Origin: Aureococcus anophagefferens
Taxonomy: Eukaryota > Sar > Pelagophyceae > Pelagomonadales > Pelagomonadaceae
DNA length: 64,000 nt
Direction: 5' to 3'
Assembly: GCF_000186865.1 (NCBI RefSeq)
Contig: NW_008705583.1
Span: forward strand, 3,673 to 67,672
Shown here: positions 38,555 to 48,299 of the stretch, in pieces
Position numbering within the stretch: position 1 is the first letter of the stretch
How the letters are laid out: each line of letters starts with the position of its first letter
Program-made: the position numbers and the translations under genes
The notes under the pieces: model-generated
The model's database searches: none
The model's input: only the letters and a program-made list of their open reading frames with translations
Told to the model about the DNA's origin: nothing

Positions 38555-39049
38555 CTAGTCGTAGTCGTCGACGCGGTGCGGCATCTCGACGTTCTTCGGC
38601 GGCGGGTCCTCGGCGACGGCGCAGCAGTCGCCGCAGGCGAAGCAGTCGCCCATGTCGTAGGAGTCGCCGGAGTAGCGGCAGACGTCGATCTCGCACTTGG
38701 CGCGGAAGCTGGACATGAGCGCCATGATGATCATGGCCACGCCCATGGCGGCGATCAGCGTGCCGAGCGTGATGGCGATGCGGTGGAAGCGCCGCTCGAT
38801 GCGGTCCTCCTCGTCGTCGCAGTCCTTCGGCTTGTAGATGATGCGCTGCGCCGTCGGCGCGTGCGTCGCCGTCGGGTGCGACGTCGGAGCGAACGTCGCG
38901 CTCGGGCCGGGCGTGGCGCTCGGCGGCGCGCTCGGGCTCGAGCTCGGTAGAGGGGATGGGGACGGCGTCGGCAGGGACGAGGGGCTGCCCGTCGTCGCCG
39001 ACGCCGCGCGTTGGCAGCACGCCAGCACGACGAGGAGTCGTCGCATCAT
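38555..39049 (-). CDS. Small type I membrane protein with Ser/Pro/Thr stalk
   Basis: A 164-aa protein. MMRRLLVVLACCQRAASA is a signal peptide. Residues about 20-65 are Ser/Pro/Thr/Ala only (TPSPSPLPSSSPSAPP), a likely O-glycosylated stalk. After a charged linker (DCDDEEDRIERRF) one membrane helix follows (ITLGTLIAAMGVAMIIMALM, about 93-112). The C-terminal tail is Cys-rich (CEIDVCRYSGDS and DCFACGDCCAVAE), possibly palmitoylated or metal-binding. I do not recognise the family. Flanks of about 220-310 bp on both sides hold no other gene. Confidence 0.6.
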   Translation of the reverse strand: MMRRLLVVLACCQRAASATTGSPSSLPTPSPSPLPSSSPSAPPSATPGPSATFAPTSHPTATHAPTAQRIIYKPKDCDDEEDRIERRFHRIAITLGTLIAAMGVAMIIMALMSSFRAKCEIDVCRYSGDSYDMGDCFACGDCCAVAEDPPPKNVEMPHRVDDYD

Positions 39050-39359
39050 TTGATTGCTGGGGAGCCCGCGGCGCGACGGGCTCTCTGTCTTGCCCGCGCA
39101 AAGGGTTTTCTTGCTTGCCCCTGCGGGGCTCGACCCGGCGAGCTCCCGGCGAGCCCGCGCGGGCGCCGACCCGACGAGCGCTAGACTGCGGCGGCTGGAA
39201 CAGACACGACGGGCTGCCCGGACTTGGTGGCCCACCTCGAAGCGCTCAAAGTTTCGTCGGGCCAATCATGCAGTGTGAAGCTTTGGTTGGCGAGCCCCAA
39301 GACAGCCGAGGCAAATCTCTGAACAGCTCGCCAAAAAACGACTCGCGACCTGGTCACAC
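39050..39359. other. Intergenic region between divergent genes
   Basis: A 310-bp shared 5' region of two divergently transcribed genes. It contains no supported ORF, repeat or RNA gene. The portion 39240-39350 is less GC-rich than the rest (AAAGTTTCGTCGGGCC, GTGAAGCTTTGG) and is the likeliest core promoter. Confidence 0.4.
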
Positions 39360-40586
39360 ATGAACTGGTCGAAGAGCTCGGCCCGGCGCTCCCCCCTCAC
39401 GCCAAGAAAGATGATGTCGAGCCTCCACCGGCGCTCGAACTCCGGGTCCTCCCAAGACCACCTCCTGCCGCTCGTCGGCGCCGACGAAACCCCCACGAAG
39501 CCGCGGCGCACGTCGCGCGTCGCCGGCGGTCTCGCCCTCGTCTGCCTGGGCCTCGTGCTCCTCGCCGCGGGCGCGACGGGGGGCGCGGCCTCGTCGCGGC
39601 GCCTCGCGTTCCCGGAGTCGCGCCGGTCGCCGACGCCCGGCGTCGTCGGCGTCGGCGTCCAGGACTGCTCCGGGGCCATCGGGGGCGAGCTCTACCCGCC
39701 GACCATGTCCCTCGCCATCGTGCTGGAGAACTGGCCCGCGGAGCGCTTCGACGCGCCGCCGGAGCGGGTCTTCCGCGGCGTCTGCCGCTTCGACTTCGGC
39801 AAGCGCGACGACCGCGCGGCGGCGGCGGCCTACCGCGACGCGCGGCGGCCCTTTTTGATCTCGAACGTGCCGAGCCTCGACGCCGCCGTCGACGCCTGGG
39901 CCGACGCGGGCGCGCTCGAGGGTCGGCTCGGCCGGCGGACGGCCTACGGCGTCGCGGGAGGCGACGGCGAGCTCACGTTCGCCGCGTGGTTGAAGGCCGC
40001 GGCGGCGCGCGAGGACTCGCCCGCGCGCTTCGACCGGGCGACGCTCGCCTTCGAGGCGCCGCCGCGGGGCGACGAGGCGCCGGCGAGCCGCGGCTTCTCC
40101 GACGTCGTCGCCGCGGCGCTCGACGTCACGCTCGGCCGCGCGCCGGACTGGGACTGGCTCTGGCGCGACCTGCGCCTCTTCTCCCAGAGCTCGCGCGACG
40201 GCGACTTCTTCGTGCCCGAGGCGACGGCGGCCGCCGCGGACGGCCTCCGCTGCCGCCTCGCGCCGCGCGGGTCGACGCGCTACGGGCCGAGCTGGACGAC
40301 GGCCGGGGCCTTCCACGCGCAGCTCCGGGGCCGGTCGCGCGTCGTCCTCGCGGCGCCGGAGAGCGCCTGCACGACGGGCCTCTACGGCGCGGACGTCCGC
40401 CTCGACGCCGCGCCGCCCGAGTACCCGGCGTCGCAGGCCCGGGCCCACGAGGTCGTCCTCGCCGAGGGCGACGTCCTCTTCGTCCCCGAGCACCACGCGA
40501 TCCTCTACGACGTCGACCTGGACGCGACGGCGCGCTGCGAGACGACGAACGGCTTCCCGGCCGTCGCGGCGGAGACGCCCTGCTAA
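39360..40586 (+). CDS. Type II membrane protein with cupin/JmjC-like domain
   Basis: A 408-aa protein. A basic cytosolic N-terminus is followed by one membrane helix (VAGGLALVCLGLVLLAAGAT, about 54-73), so the rest should be lumenal. Its layout resembles cupin_8/JmjC-like hydroxylases: RRPFLISNVPSLDAAVDAW (about 162-180) is the usual opening, and FHAQLRGRSRVVLAAPES then VLAEGDVLFVPEHHAILYDV the closing strands (LxGDxLFxPxxxxH). The expected iron-binding HxD before FHAQLRG reads YGPSW, so catalytic iron may be missing. Three cysteines suggest disulfides. It could be a degenerate or glycan-modifying lumenal protein. The stop is 33 bp from the convergent neighbour. Confidence 0.55.
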   Translation: MNWSKSSARRSPLTPRKMMSSLHRRSNSGSSQDHLLPLVGADETPTKPRRTSRVAGGLALVCLGLVLLAAGATGGAASSRRLAFPESRRSPTPGVVGVGVQDCSGAIGGELYPPTMSLAIVLENWPAERFDAPPERVFRGVCRFDFGKRDDRAAAAAYRDARRPFLISNVPSLDAAVDAWADAGALEGRLGRRTAYGVAGGDGELTFAAWLKAAAAREDSPARFDRATLAFEAPPRGDEAPASRGFSDVVAAALDVTLGRAPDWDWLWRDLRLFSQSSRDGDFFVPEATAAAADGLRCRLAPRGSTRYGPSWTTAGAFHAQLRGRSRVVLAAPESACTTGLYGADVRLDAAPPEYPASQARAHEVVLAEGDVLFVPEHHAILYDVDLDATARCETTNGFPAVAAETPC

Positions 40587-40618
40587 GGTTTTTGTGAGGA
40601 ACCCCGCGGGGATCCCGT

Positions 40619-42856
40619 TTACGCCGCGGGCCTCCCTCGCGCTTCGCGCGCGCACGCGCGCATGACGCCGAGCGCGTCCCCGGCGGCGACGGACGACGAA
40701 GCCCGGGCGAGCAGGCCCTTCTCCGACTCCGCGCGGCAGATGCCGACGAGCCGCAGGAACTCCGGGAACTCGACGTGTCCCGAGCCGTCGCCGTCCGCGA
40801 GGCCCAGCACCGCCGCGGCGGCGTCCGGCGCGAGGCCCGCGAGGGCCGCGATCTCCCCGACGTCCAGCGCGCCGGACCCGTCGGCGTCGGCGGCGTCGAA
40901 CTTTTCCCGGAGCGCGTCGACGTCAGCTCCCGAAAGCGAGAACGACGTCGCGTCGTCGAGCTCGACGACGACGGCGTCGGTCGGCGCGGCCCGCGACGCG
41001 GCGACGAGCTTCAAAAACTCGCCAAAGTCGACGAGGTCGTCGCCGTCGAGGTCCGCGTTCTCGAAGATCGCGGCGGCGTCGCCGGGCGCGACGCCCCGCG
41101 CGGTGAGCATGGCCAGCGCCTCGCCGCGGTCGAGCGCGCCGGAGCGATCCGCGTCCGCGGCGTCGAAGGCCGCGCGGAGCTCGTCGATGTCGTCGAGCTC
41201 GACGCGCTGGCCGCGGACCTCGAAGGACCGCGTCGGCGTCGTCGACGGGCGCAGGCGGCCGGCCCGCCTCCGGAAGAGGCCCGCGTAGATGGCGAGCGGC
41301 GGCGGGCCGCCCGGGTCCCCCGAGGCGAGCATGGTTTGGGAGCCGAGCACGGAGATGATCGAGGTCGCCTTGACGAGCGACGGCCGCGGCTCCCTTTCGA
41401 GCGCCGGGTTGAGCTGGAACGACACGTCGCGGATCGTGTTCCCGAGGTTGTCGATGAAGACGGCGCCCGCGTAGGCCATGGCGGCGGCGACGACGACGAC
41501 GTTGAAGAGGAACGGCGCCTCGGGCCCGACGCGGAAGTACAGGGTCGGCCCGACGACCGACGCGTACAGACGCGCGACGACGTGGCCGATCTGGCGCACG
41601 ACCGCGTAGTCCTCGTAGCGCAGGCGCGCCGCCTCGCAGGTCGCGTCGAGCATGCGGTGGGCGCACCGCAGCGCGAAGTCGACGTAGAACTCGACGATCC
41701 CGTGCAGGACCATCTGGACGACGCGCGCCGCCGGGCGGCCCGCGGACGCCGCGAAGCCGCAGAGCGCCGCGACGGCCAGGCCGAAGGCCCAGAGCAGGGA
41801 CTCGGGGCCGTGCGACGCGCCGTGGCCGAGGAAGGGAGTGAGCGTCGCCAGCTGCGCGCGCTCGCCGTTGACGATGAGCAGCGTCGTCACGACCAGGACC
41901 GCGAAGAGCGTGCTCGGCGGCTGCCGGAGCTCTTTGTCGTAGTAGTTCGCCGCGAGCTGCCAATTGAGGGTCGTGACGAACGTCGCGCACATGGAGATGA
42001 GCACGACGCTCTTGACGCCGAGCATCGCGCCCGACGTCACGCCCGGGCACATCATCGCCGAGACGTTCACCTGTGTGGATCCCCACCAAACTTCAGAACT
42101 CTCTATCTCGGTCAAATCGAAGTCGATTCGGCTGATTTTTGGACGAATCGATTGCTCTCGTCGAATTCTCAAAGCACAGCGAAGGAGTCTGGTCCAAACC
42201 GTTCGATTACGCTCACATTGAAGTCGGGTTGAATATTTGGAATCCACACAGACGTTCACGCGACTCGAGCCGCCGTGGAACAGGTGCACGCTCAGCGACC
42301 GGCGCACGCGCCCCGGCCGCCGGGCCTCGCGCGCGTGGACCGCGGCGAGGCCCGCGGCGACGCCGCCGAGGGCCGCGCAGAGGAACCGCATGCCCAGCGC
42401 CTCGTAGAGCACGCCGCCGGAGAAACTCGCGACGAGGCCCGCGTTGAAGGCCGTCCAGACGCTCTGGTCCGCCGCGTCGCGCCAGGCGTCGTCGCCGCTC
42501 CGCGCGTGCCCGCGGATGCGCACGCCGCAGCACGTGAGCGGGTCGAGGAGGCCGACGGCGGCCGCGGGGAAGACGAGCGCCGCGCGCGACCCGCGGTCGA
42601 GGAACACGGCGCTCACGAAGCACGCGCCGGCCGCGAGCGCGTGGAGGGCCGCGAGGCGGGCGGGGCGCTCCGCGGAGACGACGGCGACGCCCCGGCACAG
42701 GTTCATGAGCACGAAGAAGGGCACGATGGTGGCCGAACCGAGCGACGAGTCCTTGATGAAGAGGCCGATGCATAAATGAAGCCAGTGCGACGCGAAGCCG
42801 CCGACGCCCGCGAGGAGTCTTAACTCGAAGAGCGACGCGGAGGAGGGGGGCGGCAT
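40619..42856 (-). CDS. MFS-like transporter with four C-terminal EF-hands
   Basis: Two exons (42856-42260, 42070-40619) give 682 aa. The N-terminal 420 residues carry about ten or more hydrophobic helices (for example TIVPFFVLMNLCRGVAVV and ALVFPAAAVGLLDPLTCCGV), the layout of a polytopic carrier; the MFS assignment is weak. After a short linker four EF-hands follow (about 480-650): DAADADRSGALDRGEAL, ENADLDGDDLVDFGEFL, DAADADGSGALDVGEIA and GLADGDGSGHVEFPEFL. This suggests a transporter controlled by calcium from the cytosolic side. The introner in it is 189 bp as an intron and has no stop in frame, so retention would insert 63 residues without truncation. Confidence 0.7.
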   Translation of the reverse strand: MPPPSSASLFELRLLAGVGGFASHWLHLCIGLFIKDSSLGSATIVPFFVLMNLCRGVAVVSAERPARLAALHALAAGACFVSAVFLDRGSRAALVFPAAAVGLLDPLTCCGVRIRGHARSGDDAWRDAADQSVWTAFNAGLVASFSGGVLYEALGMRFLCAALGGVAAGLAAVHAREARRPGRVRRSLSVHLFHGGSSRVNVCVDSKYSTRLQCERNRTVWTRLLRCALRIRREQSIRPKISRIDFDLTEIESSEVWWGSTQVNVSAMMCPGVTSGAMLGVKSVVLISMCATFVTTLNWQLAANYYDKELRQPPSTLFAVLVVTTLLIVNGERAQLATLTPFLGHGASHGPESLLWAFGLAVAALCGFAASAGRPAARVVQMVLHGIVEFYVDFALRCAHRMLDATCEAARLRYEDYAVVRQIGHVVARLYASVVGPTLYFRVGPEAPFLFNVVVVAAAMAYAGAVFIDNLGNTIRDVSFQLNPALEREPRPSLVKATSIISVLGSQTMLASGDPGGPPPLAIYAGLFRRRAGRLRPSTTPTRSFEVRGQRVELDDIDELRAAFDAADADRSGALDRGEALAMLTARGVAPGDAAAIFENADLDGDDLVDFGEFLKLVAASRAAPTDAVVVELDDATSFSLSGADVDALREKFDAADADGSGALDVGEIAALAGLAPDAAAAVLGLADGDGSGHVEFPEFLRLVGICRAESEKGLLARASSSVAAGDALGVMRACAREARGRPAA
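42071..42251 (-). mobile_element. Introner, family B, copy 2
   Basis: A 181-bp element, about 20 bp shorter than the other family B copies, with perfect terminal repeats CTGTGTGGAT/ATCCACACAG. Duplications lie at 42063-42070 and 42252-42259 (GTGAACGT in sense). The intron is 42071-42259, GT-AG, phase 0, 189 bp. Splicing gives SSRVNVSAMMCPG. Confidence 0.9.
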
Positions 42857-42862
42857 GGCGAT

Positions 42863-43714
42863 ATGATGCGGCGGCCGGGGGCGTTAAGCGGCGCGGCGGG
42901 GGGTAAACAGCCAAAATTTCCACAAATTTTTGTGGCAGTAGGTGCGAGGCAGGTGTGCGCGCCGATGGAGCTTACAGATGGAGAGTGGGATCAAATGTGC
43001 GTTGATCTTCTTATTCACGGTAAAGTGGAGAAGCTACATCAGTATTTAGACGCAGGCGGCGATCCTAATCGTCTTAGTCATAATCGCTATTCCCTGGGGC
43101 ATTACGCTTTAATGTCACCCCATAACCCTAGCGGTCTTTGTTGCGAGATACTACGAATCCTGTTAGAGCATGGAATGTCTCCAAACATCGGAACTGATGA
43201 ACGTCTCCTGCACGTGTGCCGATACCCCGAGGTGGCCAAGATCTTGCTCGACGCGGGCGCTGACGTCAACGCCGCCAGGGCGGGCGCGGACGTCAACGCC
43301 GCCAGGAGCGGTGACCCTGAAGTACTATCTCTCCGACCTATATTTTCCTGCGTGGCAAAAACGCATGGTCTCGGCATGACACGCGTACTTCTTGCGAACG
43401 GTGCTGATCTTGCGTTCACGAACGCGTTGGGTGAAGACGTCGAAGCGTTCGCTCGAAGGATGGCGGCTAGATCTGAGCATGAAGTTTCGCGAAGATTTTT
43501 AGCAGCCGCCGATTTCATAGCAGAGGTCAAGCGCGCCGGCTCTTGGAAGGCCTACCTCAAAGCACCCCGCGTCGAGCTCGTTCGGCTTCGCGCGCTCTGC
43601 TCGCGCGGCCGCGCTTCGCCGCCGGACCCGATCCTCGAGCGCCTCTTCTCCGCCCTCCCCAACGAGGTCTTCTGGCATGTCCTCCAATTCTGGCGCACGG
43701 ACCGCGACGACTGA
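42863..43714 (+). CDS. Ankyrin-repeat protein
   Basis: A 283-aa protein, or about 250 aa from the internal Met in MELTDGEWDQMCVDLL. Ankyrin-type repeats run through HGKVEKLHQYLDAGGDPN, CCEILRILLEHGMSPN, YPEVAKILLDAGADVNAARA and MTRVLLANGADLAFTN. A 27-bp tandem duplication (43262-43288 and 43289-43306) doubles DVNAAR. The C-terminus (GSWKAYLKAPRVELVRLRAL and LPNEVFWHVLQFW) is a distinct conserved-looking cap. The first 600 bases are near 50% GC with varied codons, while the last 200 match the GC-rich surroundings. This mixture is unlike every neighbour and may mean recent origin from another source for the repeat part. Function unknown. Confidence 0.65.
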   Translation: MMRRPGALSGAAGGKQPKFPQIFVAVGARQVCAPMELTDGEWDQMCVDLLIHGKVEKLHQYLDAGGDPNRLSHNRYSLGHYALMSPHNPSGLCCEILRILLEHGMSPNIGTDERLLHVCRYPEVAKILLDAGADVNAARAGADVNAARSGDPEVLSLRPIFSCVAKTHGLGMTRVLLANGADLAFTNALGEDVEAFARRMAARSEHEVSRRFLAAADFIAEVKRAGSWKAYLKAPRVELVRLRALCSRGRASPPDPILERLFSALPNEVFWHVLQFWRTDRDD

Positions 43715-43800
43715 GTTCCAGCTTCGATCGCGCTCTCGTTCCTCGTCCCCTTCCCCCAGCCCCGTGGCTAGCTTGGGCTCTCGAGAGCTTTAAGGCCGGC

Positions 43801-46800
43801 CTAGAGGAGCGACATGCTCGTCATGGTCATGGACTGGACCTCGTCGGGGAACGCCTCCTCGGTGATCTCCTCGATGATGGCGTCCATGGACATGGTCTGG
43901 TTGATGACGGCCGTGCAGATGATCTTCTTGACGCCGAAGGCGACGTCCTCGAGCTTGCAGACCTCGGACCACTTGAGGCCCTCGCGGACGAAGGTGGACT
44001 TGATCTTCTTGAAGAGCTCCTCGAGGTCCTGCTCCGCCTCCCAGGGCTTGATCTCGAGCGCGCAGAGCGACCGCTGCGCGACCTCCTTCTTCGCGAGCTT
44101 GGCCATGGCCTTGGCCTTGGCCTCCTCGAGCTTCTTCGCGGCCGCGGCCTTCTCCTCCTCGGTCTGGTCGTCGTCGTCGCCCCAGAAGTCGTCGTCGTCG
44201 TCGCCGCCGGCCGCGGGCGCGTCGCCCATCTTCGACCAGGACGCGATGCCCGCCTCGGCGGCGGCGACCTTCTCGGCGTAGGACGCGAGCTTCGCCTCGT
44301 CGTTGGCCCGCTGCTTCGCCGGCGCCTTGGCGACGTAGACGGGGTCCGCGAGCTTGGCGCGGAGCTTCTCGACGAGGGGCGCGACGGTCTTGAGCTCCTT
44401 CTCGAGCTTCGCGATCTCCGCTTTCACGTCGACGAGGCCCTTGAGGTCGACGTAGACCGCGAACTTCTCGTCGACGAGCTTCTGGCCGCAGCCCGCCGGC
44501 GGCGCCGCGTCGACGACGACGTCGACGGCCGACGCGCGCGCGAGCGTCGCGACGTCCGACTTGAACGCGGCGAGCGTCGCCGCGCGCGTCGCGTCGCCCG
44601 AAAACGCCGCGACGAACTTCGCGGGCTTCGAGCCCAGGTTGTACTGGGCCCGCAGGGACCGCGCCGCCGACGTCGCCTCCAGCAGCACGGCGACGCCGGC
44701 CTCGGCGCCCGCGTCGACGAAGACGGCCGTGTCCGCGGGCCGCGGGTACGGCGCGACCATGATCGACGACACCGCGAATTTCCGCGGCAGGCGCTGCCAG
44801 AGCTCCTCCGTGACGAAGGGGCACATGACGTGGAGGCAGCGCAGGCCCGCGTCGAGGCAGCACCAGAGCGCCATCTTGGCCAGCGTCGGGTCCGACGTTT
44901 TGTCGTCGCCGTAGACCACGGGCTTCACGAGCTCGACGTAGACGTCGCAGAGGTCGTTGAGGAAGAAGGCGTAGATGGCCTGGACGCAGTCGCCGAAGCA
45001 GTAGCCCGTGAGGTGCGCGTCGACGGCCGCGACCATGCCGTGGAGCTTCGAGAGCACGAACTTGTCGCGGCCCGCGAGCCGCCCCCTGGCCGCGGCCAGG
45101 TCCGCCCAGATCGTCTCCGCGGCCGCGTAGCCGTCGAAGCAGCCGAGCATGAAGCGCACGGCGTTCCAGAGCTTGTTGCAGAAGGAGCGGTAGCCGATGA
45201 CGCGCTTAATATCTAAGTTGATGTCGCGGCCCTGGACCGTGTAGGCGAGGAGCCCGACGCGGAGCGCGTCCGTGCCGCAGCGCGGCATGCCGTCGGGGAA
45301 GTCGTCCTCGAAGGCCTTCGTCGCCTTGGCGACCTCCGTGGCCTTGAGGTTGCCCCCCTTGAGCTTGCCGACGAGCTGCTCGAGCTCGCAGCCGTCGATG
45401 ACCTCGAGCGGATCGATGACGTTGCCGAGCGACTTCGACATCTTCCGGCCCTCCTTGTCGCGGACCATCGCGTGCAAATAGACGTCCGTGAACGGCAGCT
45501 TGTCCGTCAGCTGCAGACCCATCATGACCATGCGCGCGACCCAGAAGAAGAGGATGTCCAGGCCCGTCTCGAGCAGCTGCGTCGGGTAGAACGCGTCGAG
45601 CTCCGGCGTCTTGTCCGGCCACCCGAAGACCGAGAAGGGGAACAGGCCGCTCGAGAACCAGGTGTCGAGCACGTCCTCGTCGCGCTGGAGCTCGACGTCG
45701 CTCCGCCCGAGGGTCGCCTTGGCCTTGGCCAGCGCCTCGGCCTCGTCGCGCGCGACGATCCACCGCGGCTTGTTCGCCTCCGAGTTCATGTCGACCAAAC
45801 CCCGGTCCTCGCCCTTGTAAAAGGCGAACCAGGCCGGGATGCGGTGGCCCCACCAGAGCTGGCGCGAGATGCACCAGGGGCGGATGTTCTCGAGCCACTG
45901 GAACCAGGTCTTCTCGTGCATCTTCGGGAGGATGCGGAGCTCGCCGTTGCGGACGGCGTCGCACGCGCGCTTCGCCGGGCCCGAGCAGTCGACGTACCAC
46001 TGGGGCTGCACGAGGGGCTCGATGATGTCGCCGGACCGCGAGCACACGGCCAGATTCATGGCGCGCGTCTCCTTGCCGCGCAGCAGGCCGAGCTCGTCGA
46101 GCTTCTTCTCGCAGAGCTCGCGCGCGTCGTAGCGGGCGCTACCCGCGACCCACGCGGGGAACGTCTCCGGCGCAAAGGTCTTGGACGACTTCGCGCCGGC
46201 GTCGCCGACGGCGAAGGGCGTCGCCTCGGCGACGACGCGGCCGTCCAGCGTGAAGATGGTCATGAAGGGCAGGCCGTGGCGCTTGCCGCACTCGTAGTCC
46301 TTCGGGTCGTGCGCCGGCGTGACCTTGACGCAGCCCGTGCCCTTGTCCATGTCCACCAACTCGCCGTCGGCGACGACGACGACGTCGCGCTCCGGGAAGA
46401 AGGGGTGCCTGAGCTTCTTGCCCACGAGGTGCGCGTAGCGCGCGTCGTCGGGGTGCACCGCGACGGCGACGTCGCCTGGGCAGGACAAGAGAGATTCAAC
46501 GTCGCTTCAACGTGAGTGTTTCGCGCGAGCGCGTTCCGGAAAAAGCATCCACGCTTCGAGACCGTTCCGAGAGATGATCGCTCGTCCAAGAATTAGCCGA
46601 AACGATTGGAAAACGACCGAGATATGAGCCTTTGAAGTTGGGAATTTCGCTCTCTTGTCCTGCCCTGGACGTCGCCGAGCATCGTCTCGAGGCGCGTCGT
46701 CGCGACGACGACCTGCTCGCCCGTCGTTTCCCCGTCGGCGCCCAGCACGTCGTAGGCGAACTCCGTGAACATGCCGAACTGGTACTTCTTCGCCGGGTCG

Positions 46801-48198
46801 TGGCCGGGCACCGCGCGGTACTCGCCGCCCGCGAGTTCGAGGTGGTCGACCTCCAAGTCGGAGATCGCGGACTTGAGCGCGCAGGACCAGTTCACGAGGC
46901 GCGACGCGCGGTACATGATGCCCGCGTCGTGGAAGCGGACGAAGGCCTCCGTGACGGCCTTGGCGCAGCGGTCGTCCATGGTGAAGCGCTCGCGGCTCCA
47001 GTCGACGGACGACCCCAGGCGCCGGAGCTGGTTGCAGATCTTGCCGCCGTACTCGCCCTTCCAGGCCCAGACCTGCTCGAGGAACTTGTCGCGCCCGAGG
47101 TCGTGGCGGCTCACGGGCGGATTCTGCTTCGCGAGCTGCTTCTCGACGACCGACTGCGTCGCGATGCCCGCGTGGTCCGTGCCGGGGACCTGCGTGGAAC
47201 TCAAATCTTCAACCCGACTTCAATGTGCGCGTAATTGAACGATTTGGACCAGACTCTTTCGCTGTGCTTCGAGAACTCGACGAGAGCAATCGATTCGTCC
47301 CAAAATCAGCCGAATCGACGTCGATGTGACCGAGCTCGAGAATTCTCAAGTTTGGTCGGGACCGCCCAAACCAGCGGTCGAATTCCACACGGCCGGGCAC
47401 GTAGAGCGTCGCGTGGCCGCGCATGCGGTGCCAGCGCGTGAGGCAGTCCTCGATGGCCGCCGTCAGGGCGTGGCCCAGGTGGAGGGACCCCGTGACGTTC
47501 GGCGGCGGGATGACGATGACGAACTTCTCCGAGTCGGGCTTCTTCGCGGCGGCCGCCTCGTCGCAACCGTACCAGCCGCTCTTCTCCCACCACTCCTGCC
47601 AGGCGCCCTCGACGTCCGCGGGCTTGTAGGTCTTGGCCATGGCCTTGGCCAGGATCTTGCGGTCGCCGACGGGCGTCGGCGGCGCGATCGCGTCCGCGTC
47701 CTCCTTCTCGGCCCGCGCGGCCTTCTCGGCCTTCGCCTTCGCCTTCGCGGCCTTCTCCGCGGCCTTGGCCGGGTCCACGGCCCAGCGGTTCGGGTCCTTG
47801 ACCTTCTTCGTCGCCGGCTCGTCGCCCCGCGCGAGCCGCTTCTGCTCCTTCTTGCTCAGCTTCTTCTCGCCGCCGGCCGCGTCCGGCGCCGGCGCCGCAC
47901 CGTCCGCCTTCTTCTTCTTCTTGTCGACGATGGCCAGCGGGTGGTCCGGGTCCATCTTCGTGATCGTCTGCTTCAGCTTCAGCAGGGCGTCGACGGCCTT
48001 GGCCACGTCCTCCTTGGACCCGCCGCCCTTCTTCAGCGACGCCACGGCCTCGCCGGCGGCCTTGCACTTGGCCACGAGCGCCTCGGGCACGGCGCTCGAC
48101 GACGCGGGCGCCGCCGCCGCCGCCGGCGCGCCGGGCGCCACGAGGGCGTAGATCAGCGAGAACTCGTCGAGGGCGCACGGCCCCGGAGGCGCGGCCAT
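43801..48198 (-). CDS. VARS: Valyl-tRNA synthetase fused to eEF1B guanine-nucleotide exchange domain
   Basis: Three exons (48198-47401, 47189-46676, 46475-43801) give 1328 aa. A WHEP-like helical domain (about 38-95), a Lys/Ala-rich linker, then a class I synthetase core: [17 protein letters not shown] (HIGH, about 236), [30 protein letters not shown] in the editing domain, and [16 protein letters not shown] (KMSKS, about 780). After the tRNA-arm helices comes [17 protein letters not shown] (about 1195) and then [39 protein letters not shown] and a C-terminal [11 protein letters not shown]. These match the acidic region and exchange domain of eEF1B beta/delta. In animals ValRS is bound to eEF1B but not fused this way. 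Everything from MLGDV to the end is one open frame. Confidence 0.93.
46476..46667 (-). mobile_element. Introner, family A, copy 6
   Basis: A 192-bp element in the editing-domain coding part of the valyl-tRNA synthetase gene. Perfect duplications lie at 46468-46475 and 46668-46675 (GCGACGTC in sense). The intron is 46476-46675, GC donor, CTGCCCAG acceptor, phase 1. It rebuilds [16 protein letters not shown], a conserved ValRS motif. Using the GT inside the duplication instead would shift the frame. Confidence 0.96.
47190..47392 (-). mobile_element. Introner, family B, copy 3
   Basis: A 203-bp element with diverged ends (CTGCGTGGAA and TTCCACACGG on the plus strand). Duplications at 47182-47189 and 47393-47400 differ at one base (GTCCCCGG/GTGCCCGG in sense). 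The intron is 47190-47400, GT-AG, phase 0. It rebuilds [15 protein letters not shown] of the synthetase catalytic core. Confidence 0.93.
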
Positions 48199-48299
48199 GG
48201 CTCGCGCGCGACGAAGCTGGCGGAGAGCCGAGCTGTCGAGCTCAATTCAGCGATTCCGCTTCAGCACACTTCAAGCTGGCCAACAATTAGTAGTATCAA

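Noticed and set aside
46468..46675. GT donor inside the GCGACGTC duplication of the ValRS introner
   Set aside because: Using it with the element's AG shifts the frame, and shifting both borders equally ends the intron in AC. Only GC-AG rebuilds the conserved motif.
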